This document shows positions 46,623 to 55,599 of a stretch of 64,000 bases of DNA, piece by piece (position 1 is the stretch's first letter; every line of letters begins with the position of its first letter). The stretch spans positions 124,001-188,000 of the forward strand of contig CACNRD010000001.1 of the NCBI GenBank assembly GCA_902622795.1, in the 5' to 3' direction. The position numbers and the translations under genes are program-made. The notes beneath the pieces are model-generated. The model was not told where the DNA came from, searched no databases, and saw nothing but the letters and a program-made list of their open reading frames with translations. Source of the stretch: an uncultured Pelagibacteraceae bacterium (lineage in GTDB: Bacteria > Pseudomonadota > Alphaproteobacteria > Pelagibacterales > Pelagibacteraceae).

Positions 46623-47393
46623 ATGAAATTTATTATATTGGGGTGCGGTAGTTCAATGGGTGTGCCAAGACCTGATGGTTTTTATGGTAACTGTGATCCA
46701 AATAATAAAAAAAACCACAGAACAAGATGTTCAGCATTATTTCAAACTTCAGATGAAAATATTTTGATAGATACTTCACCAGACCTTAGACAACAACTAT
46801 TGAGACACAAAATTAAAAAAATAACTAAAGTATTTTATTCACATATGCACGGTGATCAAACACATGGTATCAATGATTTAAGATCCTTTTTTATAAATAG
46901 CAGAAAACCTATTGACGTTTATGCTGATAAATTTACCTCAAATTATCTTGCAAAAACTTTTTCATATATTTTTAAAAGTTATTCAAAAGAATACCCTGCG
47001 ACACTGAAATTAAATAAACTAAAAAGCAATTTTTTCATATTTAATAATAACAGAAAAGTTAAAATTAAATCTGTTGAAGTTGATCATGGTAAAATCAAAT
47101 CAAACTGCTTTATTATAGATAAGAAATTGGCCTATATAAGCGATGTAAATAAAATATATAAGAAAGATTATAAATATTTTAAAAATCTAAAATATTTAAT
47201 AATTGATTGCTTGTGGTACAATTATCATCCATCTCACTTTAATTTAGAAAACTCTTTATCCATGATTGAGGAATTTAAACCTAAAAATGCTATTTTAACA
47301 AATTTATCACCAGTATTAGATTATAAAGTTTTAAAAAAACTTTTACCTAAAAATGTAATTCCAGCACATGATGGATTAACAATTAAATTATAG
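46623..47393 (+). CDS. MBL-fold metallohydrolase (PhnP-like)
   Basis: A 256-residue metallo-beta-lactamase-fold hydrolase. N-terminal ILGCGSSMGVPRPDG is shared with PhnP and RNase Z-like enzymes; the metal motif is SHMHGDQTHG (HXHXD...H), with further ligands in EVDHGKIKS and NLSPVLDY. PhnP is a cyclic ribose phosphodiesterase, but no phosphonate genes are nearby and conservation after tatD suggests a housekeeping role, so substrate remains open. It converges on glutathione peroxidase with a six-base overlap. Confidence 0.87.
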   Translation: MKFIILGCGSSMGVPRPDGFYGNCDPNNKKNHRTRCSALFQTSDENILIDTSPDLRQQLLRHKIKKITKVFYSHMHGDQTHGINDLRSFFINSRKPIDVYADKFTSNYLAKTFSYIFKSYSKEYPATLKLNKLKSNFFIFNNNRKVKIKSVEVDHGKIKSNCFIIDKKLAYISDVNKIYKKDYKYFKNLKYLIIDCLWYNYHPSHFNLENSLSMIEEFKPKNAILTNLSPVLDYKVLKKLLPKNVIPAHDGLTIKL

Positions 47394-47933
47394 TATTTCT
47401 TCAATTTTTTTTATTAACTTACTAGACATAGGTTTAGTAAACGATGCAAATGTATCCTCAATTTTGCCTTCTTTATTAATCAATATTTTATAAAAATTCC
47501 ATTTTGGCACTGCGGATTTACCGTAGTTTTTTTTTGCCCATTTATATATTTCGTGTGCATTATCACCTTTAACTTCAGTAATAGTAGATAAGGGGAAGTT
47601 AATATTAAAATTTACCTCACAAAACTTTTTAACTTCATCATTATCTTTTTTTTCTTGGTTAAATGTATTTGAGGGTATGCCTAAGACTATTAAGCCTTTT
47701 GATTTATAAGTGTCCCATAGATCTTGTAGTTCTTCATATTGATTAGTAAAACCACAATAACTTGCAGTATTAACTACTAAGACAGCTTTATTTTCATATT
47801 CATTAAAATTTATTATATTTCCATTTATACTTTCTATGTTTAGATCATAAAAAGTTTTTTCATACTCACCCTTAACTATATTGTTAAAAAAAAACATAAA
47901 TATTAATATACCACTTAAAAATATTTTCTTCAT
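47388..47933 (-). CDS. Glutathione peroxidase family protein, exported
   Basis: A thioredoxin-fold peroxidase of 181 residues with an N-terminal signal-like segment (residues about 1-22). The peroxidatic Cys is in VVNTASYCGFTNQYEELQ and the conserved Trp/Asn in VPKWNFYKILI. The glutamine of the classical tetrad (NQFGXQE) is missing: the region reads PSNTFNQEKK. Electron donor may be thioredoxin rather than glutathione. It begins eight bases after the nhaA stop on the same strand. Confidence 0.9.
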   Translation of the reverse strand: MKKIFLSGILIFMFFFNNIVKGEYEKTFYDLNIESINGNIINFNEYENKAVLVVNTASYCGFTNQYEELQDLWDTYKSKGLIVLGIPSNTFNQEKKDNDEVKKFCEVNFNINFPLSTITEVKGDNAHEIYKWAKKNYGKSAVPKWNFYKILINKEGKIEDTFASFTKPMSSKLIKKIEEIL

Positions 47934-47941
47934 TTATTGAA

Positions 47942-49123
47942 TTATTTCTTAGGTTTATTAGGTGTCAGTAATATTAAAAAATATCCAAATAATGTCGATA
48001 GTAATGACCCAGTTAGTACACCAATTTTAACTCCATCCATATACTGTATGTTTTCGACAAAAGCTAAATTTCCAACAAAAAGACTCATTGTGAAACCAAT
48101 ACCAGTAAGTACACCAACGCCATAAAAATTGTACCAGCTCGTATCATTAGGCATTTGCGCTATTTTTGTCTTAATAGACACATAAGAGAAAATAAAGACA
48201 CCAAGTTGTTTACCAACGAATAACCCTAATAATATACCTAATGGCACTTTATTTAATAGAGAACCAAAAGTTAAACCTTCAAGAGACACCCCTGCATTAG
48301 CAAAGGCAAATAAAGGCATTATACCAAAGGCAACATAAGGACTGATGGCATGTTCAATTTTAATTAATAATGAAAAATCTTTTTCTTTTTTTCTATGAGG
48401 AATTGTCATGGCAAGAAGAACACCAGCTATAGTTGCATGTATACCTGAATTATGAGTAAAATCCCAAAGAAATAATCCAACAATCAAATAGGGTAAAAAC
48501 TTCTTGATTTTAAATTTGTTGATCAATAATAAAATGATAAATGCAGCCAACATTAATAGTAAATATTTAATACTTAAGTCCCCTGAGTAGAAAAGAGCAA
48601 TAATAACTATCGCTCCTAAATCATCTATAATAGCAAGAGCAGTCAAAAAAACTTTTAAAGATAATGGTACTCTTTTCCCTAGTAGTGACAAAACACCTAA
48701 CGAGAAAGCTATATCTGTAGCTGAAGGTATAGCCCAACCTTTTAAAGTTTCACTGTCACCAAAATTTATAAAAACATAAAATAATGCAGGCACCAGCATT
48801 CCACCTACGGCAGCAATTATTGGAAGTAAAGCTTGTTTTATATTTGAAAGTTCTCCTTGTAAAAATTCTCTTTTAATCTCAAGTGTTACAAAAAAGAAAA
48901 ATATTGCCATTAAAGCATCATTTATCCAATGAATAACAGACAGTTTTAATCCAAAATTATTAATACCAATGAATAGATATTTATTTAATGTTGAAAAGTA
49001 TAAATCTGCTAGGTTTGAATTACTAATAAATAAAGCAATAATAGCAGCAAATAATAAAACGAGCCCACTAGCTGCCTCTAATTTAAAGAACCACTTAAAA
49101 GGTTTAGAGATATAATTAATCAT
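47942..49123 (-). CDS. nhaA: Sodium/proton antiporter NhaA
   Basis: Inner-membrane Na+/H+ exchanger, 393 residues with about twelve helices. The ion-binding pair of aspartates is in LTALAIIDDLGAIVIIALFYS; GWAIPSATDIAFSLGVLSLLG gives the interrupted helix IV, and NDALMAIFFFFVTLEIKRE the second-helix signature. NhaA maintains sodium and pH balance, fitting a marine life. It follows the zinc-ribbon protein by four bases. Confidence 0.95.
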   Translation of the reverse strand: MINYISKPFKWFFKLEAASGLVLLFAAIIALFISNSNLADLYFSTLNKYLFIGINNFGLKLSVIHWINDALMAIFFFFVTLEIKREFLQGELSNIKQALLPIIAAVGGMLVPALFYVFINFGDSETLKGWAIPSATDIAFSLGVLSLLGKRVPLSLKVFLTALAIIDDLGAIVIIALFYSGDLSIKYLLLMLAAFIILLLINKFKIKKFLPYLIVGLFLWDFTHNSGIHATIAGVLLAMTIPHRKKEKDFSLLIKIEHAISPYVAFGIMPLFAFANAGVSLEGLTFGSLLNKVPLGILLGLFVGKQLGVFIFSYVSIKTKIAQMPNDTSWYNFYGVGVLTGIGFTMSLFVGNLAFVENIQYMDGVKIGVLTGSLLSTLFGYFLILLTPNKPKK

Positions 49124-49127
49124 AGAA

Positions 49128-49619
49128 TTACAAAAGGTCTATAATAAATAGTTTAATATCTTTCAATGTTTCATATAGGTTGAATAATAACACTTCTAAC
49201 CCAGGAAATATGTTGATTAAAGGTGTTTTTAGAGTGTCTAATAAAACAATAAGTGCCCCTAATGAGATTATGAAAACAATTAAATATGAAAAAAATTTGG
49301 TACTTTGAGTTTTTTTAACTAATTCAGGTTTACTTTCAGTTTCTTTGATAGCTGATAATTCAGATTTTATTTTTTTATTCTCTTCAACTGGTCGTTTTAT
49401 TTTTTGATCATTAGATTTATTATCATCTAAATTGTTACCTTCTTGATTTTTTTTAATAGCAATATTCTCATTTATTTGTAAGGTTTCTGGTATTGGATCT
49501 TCTTTTTTATAAAACCAAACACGATCACACGAGCCACATTGTAGATTACGTCCTTCAGGTGGGATTAAATTTATATCAATATTGAATTTTTTTTTTTTAC
49601 AAGGACATTCAATAATCAT
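49128..49619 (-). CDS. MJ0042-type zinc-ribbon membrane protein
   Basis: A 163-residue protein with an N-terminal zinc ribbon (IIECPCKKKKFNI...LQCGSCDRVWFYKKE: CXC and CGXC pairs) of the MJ0042 type found in alphaproteobacteria, an unstructured Lys/Asn/Glu-rich middle (about residues 45-105) and one membrane helix (YLIVFIISLGALIVLLDTL). Function is unknown. Its promoter must lie in the 93-base gap shared with tRNA-Pro. Confidence 0.8.
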   Translation of the reverse strand: MIIECPCKKKKFNIDINLIPPEGRNLQCGSCDRVWFYKKEDPIPETLQINENIAIKKNQEGNNLDDNKSNDQKIKRPVEENKKIKSELSAIKETESKPELVKKTQSTKFFSYLIVFIISLGALIVLLDTLKTPLINIFPGLEVLLFNLYETLKDIKLFIIDLL

Positions 49620-49712
49620 AAATTCCTATATATCAGAAATTTGTTAAAATTCTTTTAATTTTAAAGCTTTAATCATTGAAAATATCAATAACTACTGTAT
49701 TAGTAATGCTCT

Positions 49713-49789
<77 letters not shown>

Positions 49790-49794
49790 TCATT

Positions 49795-50076
49795 ATGAAA
49801 AAAGCAATAATTTATATCCCTAACAAAAGCCCAATGCAGTCAGGTCTTGGAAAAACCAATAAATGGATATTAGAATTTAAAACAAAAGACCCAACAAAAA
49901 ATCCTTTAATGGGATGGGAAAGTTCTGATGATACGTTAACAGAATTGAGACTAGAATTTTCATCTAAAGAACTTGCAATAAACTATGCAAAAAAGAAAAA
50001 GATAGAATATGAAATAATTGAACCCAAAAAAAGAAAAACTGTAAAAAAATCTTATGCAGATAATTTCTTAAAATAA
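49795..50076 (+). CDS. NADH dehydrogenase accessory subunit, NDUFS4-like
   Basis: A 93-residue protein of the ETC complex I NDUFS4/18-kDa family, an accessory subunit of respiratory complex I shared by alphaproteobacteria and mitochondria. The core WILEFKTKDPTKNPLMGWESSDDTLTEL-type region (residues about 24-51) and FSSKELAINYAKKKKIEYEI are diagnostic; the basic tail ends in ADNFLK. It is encoded alone, five bases after tRNA-Pro and away from a nuo operon, which is usual for this subunit. Confidence 0.88.
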   Translation: MKKAIIYIPNKSPMQSGLGKTNKWILEFKTKDPTKNPLMGWESSDDTLTELRLEFSSKELAINYAKKKKIEYEIIEPKKRKTVKKSYADNFLK

Positions 50077-50080
50077 TTAT

Positions 50081-51073
50081 ATGTTTAGATTTTTTACTGA
50101 AAGAAATTGGTATCTCTGGTCTTGGCTTGGTTCTGCTATAATACTTTCATCACTTTGGATACAAGTTAAAATTGATGTTAAAATAAATGAGTGGTTTGGA
50201 GAATTTTATGACATGATTCAAAAAGCTCTTGGAGCTCCAAATGCAATAACTATTGAAGAATATTGGGCAAGTTTACTATCATTTATTATTCTAGCAGCTA
50301 TGTATGTAGGTGTTGCAGTATTAGTAAGTTTTTTTACATCACATTATCTCTTTAGATGGAGGGCAGCCATGGTTGAATGGTACCACTCTGTTTATGATAA
50401 AGCTCGCAAAATTGAAGGTGCTGCTCAAAGAGTTCAAGAGGATACAATAAAGTTTTCTAGGATAATGGAGTCACTTGGAACAAGTTTGATTGAAGCTTTA
50501 ATGATCCTAATTGAATTTATGCCAATATTATTTGGATTAAGTATTGGTATTCCAATTTTCTTTTTTGGTGATTGGGACTATGGTTTGATTGTTGGTGCTC
50601 TTGTTTGGTCAGTAGGTGGAACAATATTTCTTATAATTTTAGGTCTAATATTAAGGTTGGTAGGTGTTGAGTATGATTTACAGAAAAAAGAGGCTGCATA
50701 TAGAAAAATATTAGTAATAGCTGAAGATGATGGAACAATAAGACCAAAAACCATAGATGAATTATTCGAAGATGTAAGAGGAATACATTACTTAAGTTAT
50801 TTAAGATATTTATATTTTAATATTGGAAGAATTGCATACTTACAGGCTAATGTATTATCAGCATATGTTTTTTTAGCTCCAGCAATAGTAGCAGGCGCAG
50901 TTACCCTTGGTGTAATGCAACAGATAATTAGAGCATTTGGGAGAGTAGAGGGATCAATGCAATATATATTAAAAGCATGGCCCACAATAATTGAGCTAGC
51001 AAGTGTGTACAAACGTTTAAGGGAATTTGAATATAAAATAAGACAACATGATTATGTTGATGAAAAAATTTAA
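50081..51073 (+). CDS. SbmA/BacA-like peptide transporter
   Basis: A 330-residue membrane protein of the SbmA/BacA family, proton-driven importers related to ABC exporter membrane domains but with no ATPase. Features: WLGSAIILSSLWIQVKIDVKINEWFGEFYD at the start, LFRWRAAMVEWYHSVYDKARKIEGAAQRVQEDT in the middle, and VEGSMQYILKAWPTIIELASVYKRLREFE at the end. Family members take up proline-rich peptides and modified microcins; here peptide or vitamin-like uptake is possible. Overlaps glpX (TAATG). Confidence 0.88.
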   Translation: MFRFFTERNWYLWSWLGSAIILSSLWIQVKIDVKINEWFGEFYDMIQKALGAPNAITIEEYWASLLSFIILAAMYVGVAVLVSFFTSHYLFRWRAAMVEWYHSVYDKARKIEGAAQRVQEDTIKFSRIMESLGTSLIEALMILIEFMPILFGLSIGIPIFFFGDWDYGLIVGALVWSVGGTIFLIILGLILRLVGVEYDLQKKEAAYRKILVIAEDDGTIRPKTIDELFEDVRGIHYLSYLRYLYFNIGRIAYLQANVLSAYVFLAPAIVAGAVTLGVMQQIIRAFGRVEGSMQYILKAWPTIIELASVYKRLREFEYKIRQHDYVDEKI

Positions 51074-52014
51074 TGACAATTGAACAAAAATTTATAGATC
51101 AATTTGTAAACGTAACATCGAAAGCAGCTGTTGCTTCATATAACTTTGTGGGGAAGAAAGATAAAATTGCTGCAGACAAAGCTGCTGTTGACTCGATTAG
51201 AAATAATTTAAACCAACTAAATATCAAAGGTAAAATAGTTATTGGTGAGGGTGAACTTGATGAAGCTCCAATGCTACATATTGGTGAAAAAGTTGGTACC
51301 ACTAATGGTCCTGAAATAGATATAGCTGTTGATCCATTGGAAGGCACTAATTTTGCTGCAAATAATCTCCCAGGTGCTTTATCGGTAATTGCAATTGCTG
51401 AAAAAAATAATCTTTTTCATGCCCCCGAAACATATATGGAAAAAATATCTACCAAAGTAAATGAGAAAGGTGTTGTTGATTTAGATTATTCTACTAAAGA
51501 AAATATTTTTAATTTATGTGAGTATTTGAATAAAAAACCAGAGAGTATAACGGCCTGTATTATGGATAGACCTAGACATAAAGATATTATAGATGAATTA
51601 AATATATTGGGAGTTAAAATAAAATTAATTACTGATGGTGATGTATCAGGTGCCTTATTAGTAACTGATGACAAATATGGTGTAGATATTTTTCTTGGTA
51701 TAGGAGGGGGTCCTGAGGGTGTTCTTGCTTCAGTAGCTCTTGACACTTTTGAATGCAGTTTTCAAGGAAGATTCTTATTTCAATCTGAGGACGATAAGAG
51801 AAGAGCTAACAAAATGGGAATTACTAATTTATCAAAAAAATACGAATTAAATGAGATAGTTAAAGGAGACTCAATTTTTTGTGCTACAGGTATTACATCA
51901 GGTGATTTAGTATCAGGGATAAAAATCGAAAATAATAAATTTATTACTGAGACTTTGGTCACACATAAGAGCACAGGTTTAAAAAAAATAATTAAAAAAG
52001 TTGCAAATAGATGA
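51073..52014 (+). CDS. glpX: Fructose-1,6-bisphosphatase class II
   Basis: GlpX-type FBPase, dephosphorylating fructose 1,6-bisphosphate in gluconeogenesis. Metal and substrate motifs: IGEGELDEAPML, IDIAVDPLEGTNFAANN (DPLEGT), and the late CATGITSGDLVSGI. At 313 residues it has normal length. It is the last gene of the tRNA-Pro to tRNA-Glu block; a one-base overlap ties it to the SbmA-like gene. No class I Fbp was seen here. Confidence 0.95.
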   Translation: MTIEQKFIDQFVNVTSKAAVASYNFVGKKDKIAADKAAVDSIRNNLNQLNIKGKIVIGEGELDEAPMLHIGEKVGTTNGPEIDIAVDPLEGTNFAANNLPGALSVIAIAEKNNLFHAPETYMEKISTKVNEKGVVDLDYSTKENIFNLCEYLNKKPESITACIMDRPRHKDIIDELNILGVKIKLITDGDVSGALLVTDDKYGVDIFLGIGGGPEGVLASVALDTFECSFQGRFLFQSEDDKRRANKMGITNLSKKYELNEIVKGDSIFCATGITSGDLVSGIKIENNKFITETLVTHKSTGLKKIIKKVANR

Positions 52015-52083
52015 AGTTGATAACTATCCTAAATCTAATAAAGCTTGATTAATATACTTTTTTACAATAAAAAACAGCAATTT

Positions 52084-52158
52084 GGTCCCTTCGTCTATCG
52101 GTTAGGACACGTGGTTTTCATCCTCGAAAGAGGGGTTCGATTCCCCTAGGGACCGCCA
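52084..52158 (+). tRNA. tRNA-Glu (anticodon TTC) with an anticodon-stem mismatch
   Basis: Acceptor GGTCCCT/AGGGACC, D-stem GTCT/GGAC, T-stem AGGGG/CCCCT with TTCGATT, discriminator G and encoded CCA. The anticodon stem CGTGG/CCTCG around TTTTCAT has a U-U opposition at the middle pair (29-41). All else is regular. Confidence 0.93.
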
Positions 52159-52178
52159 GATTATTTTTGAGCTTTCTT

Positions 52179-52445
52179 ATGGTTTATTACGTATATTTAA
52201 TAAAAACATTGGATGGTTACAAAAACAAATCATATGTTGGATATACTAATAATTTAATCTCTAGAATAAATAAGCATAATTCAAATATTGGCGCAAAATC
52301 TACAAAAGGTTATAAATGGGAATTGGTTTATAAAAAAAGATTTTACTTAAAGCAAAAAGCTCTTTCTTTTGAATATAAACTTAAAAAAAATAGAAAAGAA
52401 AGATTAAATTTAATTTATGATTTTAAAAAAAAATCGAATACTTAA
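52179..52445 (+). CDS. GIY-YIG domain protein (UPF0213 type)
   Basis: An 88-residue single-domain GIY-YIG protein: YYVYLIKT (GIY strand), SYVGYTNNLISRINKH (YIG strand with catalytic Arg), and Glu in LSFEYKLKK. Small members of this group are predicted nucleases; several are linked to repair or mobile DNA, but most have unknown roles. I choose the ATG at 52179 over a TTG at 52167. It begins 20 bases after tRNA-Glu and overlaps the glycosyltransferase by 29 bases, opening the accessory block. Confidence 0.85.
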   Translation: MVYYVYLIKTLDGYKNKSYVGYTNNLISRINKHNSNIGAKSTKGYKWELVYKKRFYLKQKALSFEYKLKKNRKERLNLIYDFKKKSNT

Positions 52446-54537
52446 AATTGCAACAATATTACCTTATAAGGAAAACTATACCCATGATAAAGCCTCAGCT
52501 GCATCATTATGGGTTTCTGAATTTTATGCAAAATCAAAATATAAAAAATATAATTTTATTTATGGTCATACAAAATCAAAAAATTACTTAACTAAAAATT
52601 ATATTAATATAAATTTAAAAAATTTAAAATCTAAATTAAAAAGTACAACAACTGAATATGCTGAAAAATTAATTAAGGATTTGAATTCAAAAAATTATAA
52701 TATTATTGAAATTCATAATAGACCAAAGCTTCTTATTAAATTATTACAAAAGGTTAAATCAAGATTTATTTTTTATTTCCATAATGACCCATTATCTATG
52801 AAGGGATCTAAATTTATTAACGAAAGATTAGAAATACTTAACTCTGTTGATAGATTAATTTTTGTAAGCGAATGGGTGAGAAATAGGTTTTTTTTAGATA
52901 TTGATAAAAAATTACAAACTAAAACTGATGTAATTTATCCAAGTGTACACAAACAAAAACTGAGTAAAAAAAAAAATAATATAATTTTTGTTGGAAGATT
53001 AAATCATTCTAAGGGTTACGATTTATTTAAAGAAGCTATAATTAAAATTCTTGATGAATTTCCAAAATGGCATGCATATTCAGTTGGTGATGAAGAAAGA
53101 AGATCAATTTATATATCACATGCAAGACACAAAGAATTAGGATTTATCAATCATAAAGATACACTTAAATTACTTAACAAATCTGAAATAGCAGTTGTAC
53201 CTTCAAGATGGGATGAACCATTTGGAAGGACAGCTTTAGAGTCATCATCTAGAGGATGTGCTACAATAATCAGTAATCGAGGTGGTTTAACAGAAACTAC
53301 TGACTATGCTTCAATACTTAAAAAACTTGATGCTAAAAATATTTATCAGGAAATAAAAATGTTTATTAAACATCCACTAAAAAAGCAAAAAATTCAAAAA
53401 CTTGGTAGAAAAAATATAAAACACTTAATAAATAACAATACAAAGCTGATTGATGAAATCAGAGAAAGTATTTTTCCACGATTCAATTTAAATTATATAA
53501 AAAATAAATTAAAGATTATAAATTTATACAATCAAGGACAAAAACATAATCATAGATTATTTAACATTTCACTTGGAAAAAAATTTACTAATGGTTTTGT
53601 TCGAAATGGACATGATGTACTTGAAATAAGTGATAGGGATTATTTAAGGAATAATAAATCTTTTAACTTAATACCTAATAAAATTAATTTTCAAAACTTT
53701 TTGATTGATACCTTTAAAAACTACAATCCAGATGTATTTTTTTTTGGTCATACAAAAAACATAACTTTAGATACACTAGAAGCAATCAGGTCAATAAATA
53801 AAAACCTAATTATTTCACAATGGAATGAGGATCCAGTAATGGATGGTTTAAATTATTCAAAACAAAATATATCAAATATTAAATTATATGCTGATTATGT
53901 AGATCATAATTTTATAACAACGCATCCTTCAATAATTAAAAATAAAATTAATAGTAATTTTCATTTTTTCTTTGTTCCTGTAGATAAAAATATTGAAAGA
54001 TTTGATGTTTATAAACTTAGACCAAAAAATGATTTATTTTATGCTATGAGTCACGGTGTTAATCGTTCTATATTAAAGCAAGGCACTGAAGATGATAGAA
54101 TTAAATTTTTAGATATGCTGATTAAAAAGATTCCAGATATTAAATATGATTTTTATGGTTTCTTAAATAAACAACCAATTTGGGGTAACGATTTTAATAA
54201 TGCATTAATAAACTCAAAAATGGCTCTCAATTTAAGTAGAGGCAGACCTACTAAATATTACTCAAGTAATAGAATAGCGTCTATTATGGGTAATGGATTA
54301 CTTACTTTTATAGATAAAAATGTAGGTATGTCTGATTTTTTCAATAAAGATGAGATTATTTTTTATTCAAGCATAAATGACCTCTCAGATAAAATTAAAT
54401 TTTACTCTAGGAATGATAAACTCAGAACAAAAATTGCAAAAAAAGGTAAAACTAAATATTTCAAACTTTTCAATGAAAGTAAAATTGCCAAATACATGAT
54501 TGACATATCTATGGGAAAACAAGCCTCATTATTTTAG
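52417..54537 (+). CDS. Fused double glycosyltransferase (GT4-like plus second GT domain)
   Basis: A 706-residue protein with two glycosyltransferase-like halves. Residues about 1-340 are a GT-B enzyme of family 4 type: IIFVGRLNHSKGYDLF opens the nucleotide-sugar domain, and EPFGRTALESSSRG is the EX7E motif. Residues about 350-706 look like a second GT-B unit of the CgeB/DUF3880-like group, with FFFGHTKNITLDTLEAIRSI and a late NRIASIMGNGLLTFID loop. No membrane segment or signal is seen, so it probably works at the cytoplasmic face on surface polysaccharide. Substrates cannot be read. Confidence 0.82.
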   Translation: MILKKNRILKIATILPYKENYTHDKASAASLWVSEFYAKSKYKKYNFIYGHTKSKNYLTKNYININLKNLKSKLKSTTTEYAEKLIKDLNSKNYNIIEIHNRPKLLIKLLQKVKSRFIFYFHNDPLSMKGSKFINERLEILNSVDRLIFVSEWVRNRFFLDIDKKLQTKTDVIYPSVHKQKLSKKKNNIIFVGRLNHSKGYDLFKEAIIKILDEFPKWHAYSVGDEERRSIYISHARHKELGFINHKDTLKLLNKSEIAVVPSRWDEPFGRTALESSSRGCATIISNRGGLTETTDYASILKKLDAKNIYQEIKMFIKHPLKKQKIQKLGRKNIKHLINNNTKLIDEIRESIFPRFNLNYIKNKLKIINLYNQGQKHNHRLFNISLGKKFTNGFVRNGHDVLEISDRDYLRNNKSFNLIPNKINFQNFLIDTFKNYNPDVFFFGHTKNITLDTLEAIRSINKNLIISQWNEDPVMDGLNYSKQNISNIKLYADYVDHNFITTHPSIIKNKINSNFHFFFVPVDKNIERFDVYKLRPKNDLFYAMSHGVNRSILKQGTEDDRIKFLDMLIKKIPDIKYDFYGFLNKQPIWGNDFNNALINSKMALNLSRGRPTKYYSSNRIASIMGNGLLTFIDKNVGMSDFFNKDEIIFYSSINDLSDKIKFYSRNDKLRTKIAKKGKTKYFKLFNESKIAKYMIDISMGKQASLF

Positions 54538-54628
54538 ATTAAAATGAGTAATTTGATAAAATAATTAATTAAATTACTAATTTTAAGGAGATTAATTCCA
54601 TCTATGGTAAAAGACATTTCTTCTTTTT

Positions 54629-54660
54629 AATAAAATTAAAATTTAAATTTTAATTTTATT
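54629..54660. repeat. Perfect 32-base A/T palindrome
   Basis: The sequence from AATAAAATTAAAATTT (54629-54644) onward equals its own reverse complement over 32 bases, with no spacer. It contains the stop codon of the recombinase gene and lies in the gap after the glycosyltransferase. It may act as a weak bidirectional terminator for the two converging genes, though no GC-rich stem is present. Confidence 0.75.
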
Positions 54661-55599
54661 TAAAGCATTATTCTTAAACAAATTTGCTTCCTTAATATAT
54701 CTTCTAACCATTTCTGTAGACTTATGTCCTGTCATAGCCATTATGCTTCTTTCTTCTGCTCCTGACTCAGCAGCAGATGTAGCAAAGCCAGATCTTAAAC
54801 TATGTCCAGAGTAATTTTTGCTTTCGATGCCTACTAATTTTAAATAATCTTTTATAAGTAAAGCAACTGATTGGTCAGTTAATCTATTATTTGATAGCTT
54901 TGATCCTTTAGTAAACCTTCTAAAAATTGCTCCTGAGCTAATTTTAGATATTTCAATCCATTTTTTAATTGAAACTACTGGGCAATATTGTGAATTGTCA
55001 AAGTAGGGTAGTCCTTTTATAGAACCCTCACCAAATTGATCTGTTTTTGATCTTTTAAGTCTAATTTTAAGACCCTCTTGCATGAATTCGAGATCATCAT
55101 AGTCTAGTGAAACTATCTCATTTCTTCTAAATCCACCTGAAAACCCAATTAATAAAATTGATCTGTCTCTCAGTTTTTTTATTTCCTCATTTTTTTCCTT
55201 ATCAATTACATCTATAAGTTTTTTTAAATAATTGATTAATAATGGTTTTTTAGCTTTTTGAATGCTACCTTTTCTTCTTTTAATCCCCATTATATTTTCA
55301 ATAATTGATGGGTGCTTTGTATCCAAATAGTGACCTTTAAGTTTATGTATAACGCCTATTGATACCAATCTTCTTTTTAATGTGCTCATTTTAGCGTCTT
55401 TCGATGATAAATGGGTCAAATATAATGAAACAATGTTTGGTTCTGATGGAAGAGATTTAAATCCATTTTGTGCACAGAATAATCCAAAATCATTAAAGTC
55501 TGATTTATAAGCTCTTACTGTATTGTGTGACTTTGAATTTTGAAGATTTAGTAAAGTCTCTTGCTGCAATTTTTTTATGTCAGTTATTATTTCACTCAT
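54643..55599 (-). CDS. Tyrosine recombinase / site-specific integrase
   Basis: A 318-residue tyrosine recombinase with all catalytic residues: Arg158 (GGFRRNEI), Lys185 (RSKTDQ), His266 and Arg269 (GHSLRSGF), His292 (MTGHKST) and Tyr301 (RRYIKEA). An N-terminal SAM-like core-binding domain (SHNTVRAYKSDFNDFGLFC) precedes it. It stands alone with no phage structural genes, excisionase or relaxase. Its start codon lies inside a 47-base dyad resembling a recombinase core site and its stop codon inside a perfect palindrome. It could be an integrase relic, a mobile-element recombinase or a single-subunit Xer-like enzyme. Confidence 0.9.
   Translation of the reverse strand: MSEIITDIKKLQQETLLNLQNSKSHNTVRAYKSDFNDFGLFCAQNGFKSLPSEPNIVSLYLTHLSSKDAKMSTLKRRLVSIGVIHKLKGHYLDTKHPSIIENIMGIKRRKGSIQKAKKPLLINYLKKLIDVIDKEKNEEIKKLRDRSILLIGFSGGFRRNEIVSLDYDDLEFMQEGLKIRLKRSKTDQFGEGSIKGLPYFDNSQYCPVVSIKKWIEISKISSGAIFRRFTKGSKLSNNRLTDQSVALLIKDYLKLVGIESKNYSGHSLRSGFATSAAESGAEERSIMAMTGHKSTEMVRRYIKEANLFKNNALNKIKI

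Noticed and set aside
52045-52068. TTGATT/TACAAT promoter for tRNA-Glu
   Set aside because: Spacing of 12 bases is too short; only the -10-like part might be used.
54604-54630. Eight-codon ORF with an AAGGAG upstream
   Set aside because: Too short to judge; the AAGGAG is 16 bases away from the ATG, and no conserved partner follows.
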